This document shows, one piece after another, positions 22,271 to 24,481 of a DNA stretch of 24,481 nucleotides (the first letter of the stretch is position 1; each line of letters opens with the position of its first letter). Source of the DNA: a virus; the IMG/VR virus record IMGVR_UViG_3300049432_000211, positions 1 through 24,481 of that record. One strand, 5' to 3'. The notes beneath the pieces were generated by a model. The model made no database searches, had not been told where the DNA came from, and was given only the letters and a program-made list of their open reading frames with translations. The translations under genes and the position numbers were made by a program.

Positions 22271-22315
22271 CCGGATAGACGCGCTCTCGCGACCCCCGCT
22301 TCCTACTGTCGGTGC
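22271..22315 (+). promoter_or_regulatory. 13-base repeat motif copy 4 with -10 box; candidate leaderless promoter
   Basis: CCGGATAGACGCG at 22271-22283 is followed 20 bases later by TACTGT (22304-22309), a full TANNNT -10 match. Predicted +1 is the A of the ATG at 22316. No Shine-Dalgarno sequence precedes that ATG. This is the clearest of the four copies and would drive the lysis genes. Confidence 0.7.
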
Positions 22316-23074
22316 ATGACCCCGTCGCCTCTGGGCACTGCTCCCCACGTTCTTCTGGATGCCACCGACGAGATCGGCACGACGGAGAACCCCGCTGGCT
22401 CTAACCGCACGAAGTATGGCCGGGCCTTCGGGTTGGACGGCTACGCATGGTGCGCGATGTTCGTGTGGTTCATCCTGGTGGTGCTCAACAAGCTCGATCA
22501 CATCAAGAGCGCCTACACGCCCGCCGTCTTCGAGTGGTACCGGGCCCAAGGGCGTACCAGCAAGAAGCCCATGGTGGGGGCTCTGGTCTTCTTCAACTTC
22601 CCCGACTCCCTCGATCGGATCCAGCACATCGGTTTCGTCGATCGGGTCGACGACGACTACATCTGGACCATCGAAGGCAACACCAGCTCCGGCACCGTCG
22701 GCAGCCAAGATGACGGCGGGATAGTTGCCCCGCGCAAGCGCCCGCGGGACGCATCGATCGTGGGCTACGCCTACCCCCACTACCTGCCGAGTCCGACGGA
22801 GCCCGTCTACGACTTCCCGGTCAAGGCGTGGTTCGGCAAGGGCGATACCGGAGCTGACGTCCGCAACTGGCAGCGGGACCTGAACGGTTACTTCAAGGCC
22901 AGGGGATTCCTGAAGCCTCTCGAGGTCGACGGCCACTTCGATGTCGCCACGGTCCAGGCCACCAAGCAGTTTCAGCACGAGCAGCACCTCGACGTCGACG
23001 GCCGGGTGGGGCAGCACACGATCCGCAAACTGGAAACGATCCGTGACCGTCAGAGGAAGAGGGAGGACCGATGA
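22316..23074 (+). CDS. Endolysin: CHAP domain plus peptidoglycan-binding domain
   Basis: I place the start at ATG 22316, which sits 32 bases after motif copy 4; the longer frame upstream overlaps the previous gene and is a shadow. The 252-residue enzyme has an N-terminal CHAP domain: YAWCAMFVWF with catalytic C46, QHIGFV with H104, and IEGN with E120 and N122 as candidates for the third residue. These domains cut peptide bonds in peptidoglycan. Residues about 165-245 match PG_binding_1: VKAWFGKGDTGADVRNWQRD, then LEVDGHFDVATVQATKQFQ and LDVDGRVGQHT. No signal peptide is seen, so release needs a holin. It overlaps the following holin-like gene by ATGA. Confidence 0.92.
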   Translation: MTPSPLGTAPHVLLDATDEIGTTENPAGSNRTKYGRAFGLDGYAWCAMFVWFILVVLNKLDHIKSAYTPAVFEWYRAQGRTSKKPMVGALVFFNFPDSLDRIQHIGFVDRVDDDYIWTIEGNTSSGTVGSQDDGGIVAPRKRPRDASIVGYAYPHYLPSPTEPVYDFPVKAWFGKGDTGADVRNWQRDLNGYFKARGFLKPLEVDGHFDVATVQATKQFQHEQHLDVDGRVGQHTIRKLETIRDRQRKREDR

Positions 23075-23337
23075 ACGGTCGAGAGCGAACCATCATCATC
23101 GCCGTCGTTCTCATCCTCGTGCTCGCCTACGCCGCCGCGAACGTGATCTTGGTTCTCAACGGGACGATCGATGCGGACAAGTTCGACGGTCGATACAACG
23201 GGATCCTGCTCTTTGCAGCCGGGCTCTTGGTGAAGCTGCCCCAAACGAAGGAGGAGGTCGAGGCAACCGCGAACACCACCACCTCGATCGAGAACATGAA
23301 CGCCGAGGTAGAGACCCTCACAGCTACTGAAAAGTGA
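23071..23337 (+). CDS. Holin-like two-helix membrane protein
   Basis: The 88-residue product has a first membrane helix at about residues 7-29 (ERTIIIAVVLILVLAYAAAN), a short charged loop, and a second shorter hydrophobic helix at about 43-56 (NGILLFAAGLLVKL). An acidic, Thr-rich tail follows. Small size, two helices and direct translational coupling to the endolysin (ATGA) are the usual picture for an actinophage holin, which forms membrane lesions at a set time. The two larger membrane proteins upstream of the endolysin are competing candidates. Confidence 0.7.
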   Translation: MNGRERTIIIAVVLILVLAYAAANVILVLNGTIDADKFDGRYNGILLFAAGLLVKLPQTKEEVEATANTTTSIENMNAEVETLTATEK

Positions 23338-23705
23338 GCAAGCCCTGTGTGACGTGCGACTTTGCCTCGGCCAACGGCCACTTCCCCGGCAAGGTCGTTC
23401 ACTGCGACGAGTGCCACCGATCGTGGACGGGCCTTGCCGAGTGTCACTGTTCTGACTGCCATCGCCACTTCTCGGGTGACTCCGCCTTCCAGGCCCACCG
23501 CGAGCACGGCGAGTGCCGTGACCCCTCGATCCTGAAGGACAAGAACGACAAGCCCAGGTTCAAGCCGATCCAGCGTAAGGATGGGTTCGTATGGGTCCGC
23601 AACGTGGACTTCGGCGGGATTCCCGGAGCGCCTTCCCAGGACGTTTCTAAGCGACCTAATAAGAAGGTGGCTCCCACAGAACCCAAGGAGTCTGCTGTCG
23701 CCTAG
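23334..23705 (+). CDS. FDXHR-like putative zinc-binding protein
   Basis: The 123-residue protein has cysteines and histidines in the pattern of actinobacterial FDXHR zinc-binding proteins: CVTC, CDECHRSWTGLAECHCSDCH, and FSGDSAFQAHREHGECRDPS. The family's FDxHR core reads FQAHR here. The C-terminal half is basic with an aromatic segment (DGFVWVRNVDFGG). These small proteins are common in actinophage genomes and have no proven role; zinc or nucleic-acid binding is likely. The GTG start overlaps the holin-like gene's stop. It is the last gene on this strand. Confidence 0.8.
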   Translation: MSKPCVTCDFASANGHFPGKVVHCDECHRSWTGLAECHCSDCHRHFSGDSAFQAHREHGECRDPSILKDKNDKPRFKPIQRKDGFVWVRNVDFGGIPGAPSQDVSKRPNKKVAPTEPKESAVA

Positions 23706-23715
23706 AGGCGGCGAC
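23697..23715. terminator. Weak hairpin between convergent genes
   Basis: GTCGCC (23697-23702) pairs with GGCGAC (23710-23715) around a seven-base loop, overlapping the stop of the last + strand gene. It lies in the short gap between convergent transcription units, where a bidirectional terminator is expected. There is no T-run on either side, so the call is tentative. Confidence 0.3.
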
Positions 23716-23734
23716 GTGCCAAGCGATTAGCCCG

Positions 23735-24481
23735 CTAGGAATACCCCACATCGAGCCAACTGTTGCAGTCGAGTTCACCGTTCGGTATCAGATCGTTTGC
23801 GGGCTCGACCAACTCATTCAGCTTGTTGATGCCGGAGAAATAGCTCGCCGCCCATCGGCGCAGCGGATCGAATAAGGGCGTCGTTATCTCAGCGATCTCA
23901 CTAGCGACGGCCTCGTCCCCCTTCAACGCATGCCCAGCGCCCATCTCGGCCAACGTTCGCGCCTCTGCTTCGACCGCCAGGTACCACTCGTCGAGGTCAT
24001 CGTTGATGAGGTCGCTGTCGTTCAACGCATCGTTCAAGGCCCCGGCTACGTCACACATCTCATCCGCCGAAGAGGCTGGGTAAGAGGTAACCGCGTCCTC
24101 GAGGCCGAGGGTCATCTCCCAATCCTGCTCACGGAGCTGCGCGAGTGAGTAGTTAGGGCCCTCGTGGCTACCGATCTTGATGCTGTAGAACTTCGTCTCT
24201 GGTACCTCGGGGACCTTGAACGTCACGATGCAGCCGAGATCCGGAAAGAGAGCGATCTTGTTCGGCGATGTCTGAGCGCTACCGATGATCTCGTTCTTCT
24301 CGTTGCGCAGCTCGACCTGGCTCTCGTCGATCGCATATCCGCTACCGCACTCGGGGGCTGCGAGACGGCCTGCTATCTCATGGGTGGGCTTTGGTTTAAA
24401 GAGGAGGAACCCCCCCACGAGCAGCACCACGACCAACGCGCCGAGACCCACCTTCGCCCATCGATTCGACAAGAAGCTCAT
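23735..24481 (-). CDS. Membrane-anchored extracellular protein, unknown
   Basis: The only clear gene on the minus strand encodes 248 residues. The N-terminus has a basic start and one transmembrane anchor (about 11-29: VGLGALVVVLLVGGFLLF), followed by an exterior domain. The next part is beta-like (ESQVELRNEKNEIIG, then CIVTFKVPEVPETKFYSIKI), with cysteines near 45 and 84 that could pair. The later part is acidic and helical (DDLDEWYLAVEAEARTLAE). There is no lipobox. The start ATG is the last three bases of the window, so its promoter lies outside. It may be a phage accessory, such as an exclusion or conversion protein, or the first neighbouring host-type gene; I cannot tell which. Confidence 0.7.
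   Translation of the reverse strand: MSFLSNRWAKVGLGALVVVLLVGGFLLFKPKPTHEIAGRLAAPECGSGYAIDESQVELRNEKNEIIGSAQTSPNKIALFPDLGCIVTFKVPEVPETKFYSIKIGSHEGPNYSLAQLREQDWEMTLGLEDAVTSYPASSADEMCDVAGALNDALNDSDLINDDLDEWYLAVEAEARTLAEMGAGHALKGDEAVASEIAEITTPLFDPLRRWAASYFSGINKLNELVEPANDLIPNGELDCNSWLDVGYS

Noticed and set aside
22058-22315. Upstream extension of the endolysin frame
   Set aside because: It overlaps the membrane-protein gene in another frame, is arginine-rich shadow sequence, and would run through motif copy 4.
1-24481. CRISPR arrays, insertion sequences, integrase and attachment sites
   Set aside because: No regularly spaced repeats, no transposase or integrase motifs, and no duplicate of a tRNA end were seen.

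Overview
The window is GC-rich. About half of its genes start with GTG and two with TTG, and many neighbours overlap by four bases (GTGA or ATGA). Gene content and order fit the packaging, head, tail and lysis region of a long-tailed, non-contractile phage (siphovirus) or prophage of an actinobacterium-like host. No integrase, repressor, replication gene or sheath gene is present, so its lifestyle and exact host cannot be told from this stretch.

Layout on the + strand: a probable small terminase, a zinc-finger protein, an HNH protein and another small zinc-binding protein (1-1842); the large terminase (1839-3170); three small unknowns and an SPP1 gp6-like portal (3209-5627). Two fibre/adhesin-like genes and a few small accessory ORFs follow (5675-7898), oddly placed inside the head module. 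Next come a minor head protein (7903-8946), a free-standing LAGLIDADG endonuclease (8956-9396), a small ORF and an initiator-type tRNA (9621-9694). The scaffold (9726-10529) and major capsid (10603-11802) are followed by a head protein with a Rho-N-like tail, connectors and joining proteins (11878-14172), the tail tube (14183-14704) and tail-assembly chaperones with a probable -1 frameshift (14708-15456). The 751-residue tape measure, two large tail-tip proteins (15578-21380), two membrane proteins (21408-22266) and a CHAP plus peptidoglycan-binding endolysin with a holin-like partner (22316-23337) complete the late genes. An FDXHR-like zinc protein (23334-23705) is last on this strand. One convergent gene (23735-24481, minus strand) encodes a membrane-anchored protein and marks the end of the block.

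Two signals stand out. First, an identical 13-base sequence, CCGGATAGACGCG, occurs four times in one orientation, each 31-33 bases before the first base of a transcript-like unit: three start codons that lack a Shine-Dalgarno sequence, and the 5' end of the tRNA. A hexamer with A at position 2 and T at position 6 lies exactly 20 bases downstream of every copy, and predicted +1 falls on or within one base of the unit start. I infer a phage promoter family that makes leaderless transcripts. Second, the tRNA has the hallmarks of a bacterial initiator tRNA (C1xA72 mismatch, three G:C pairs in the anticodon stem, CAT anticodon, A11:T24) but carries C instead of the near-universal T at position 33. 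It is fed by one of the four motifs and sits just ahead of the scaffold and capsid genes.

Other points: the capsid and tail-tube genes each have an N-terminal extension that allows two starts, the capsid extension being a hydrophobic helix. A strong nested hairpin lies inside the second gene. A 14-bp perfect palindrome touches the start of the minor head gene.
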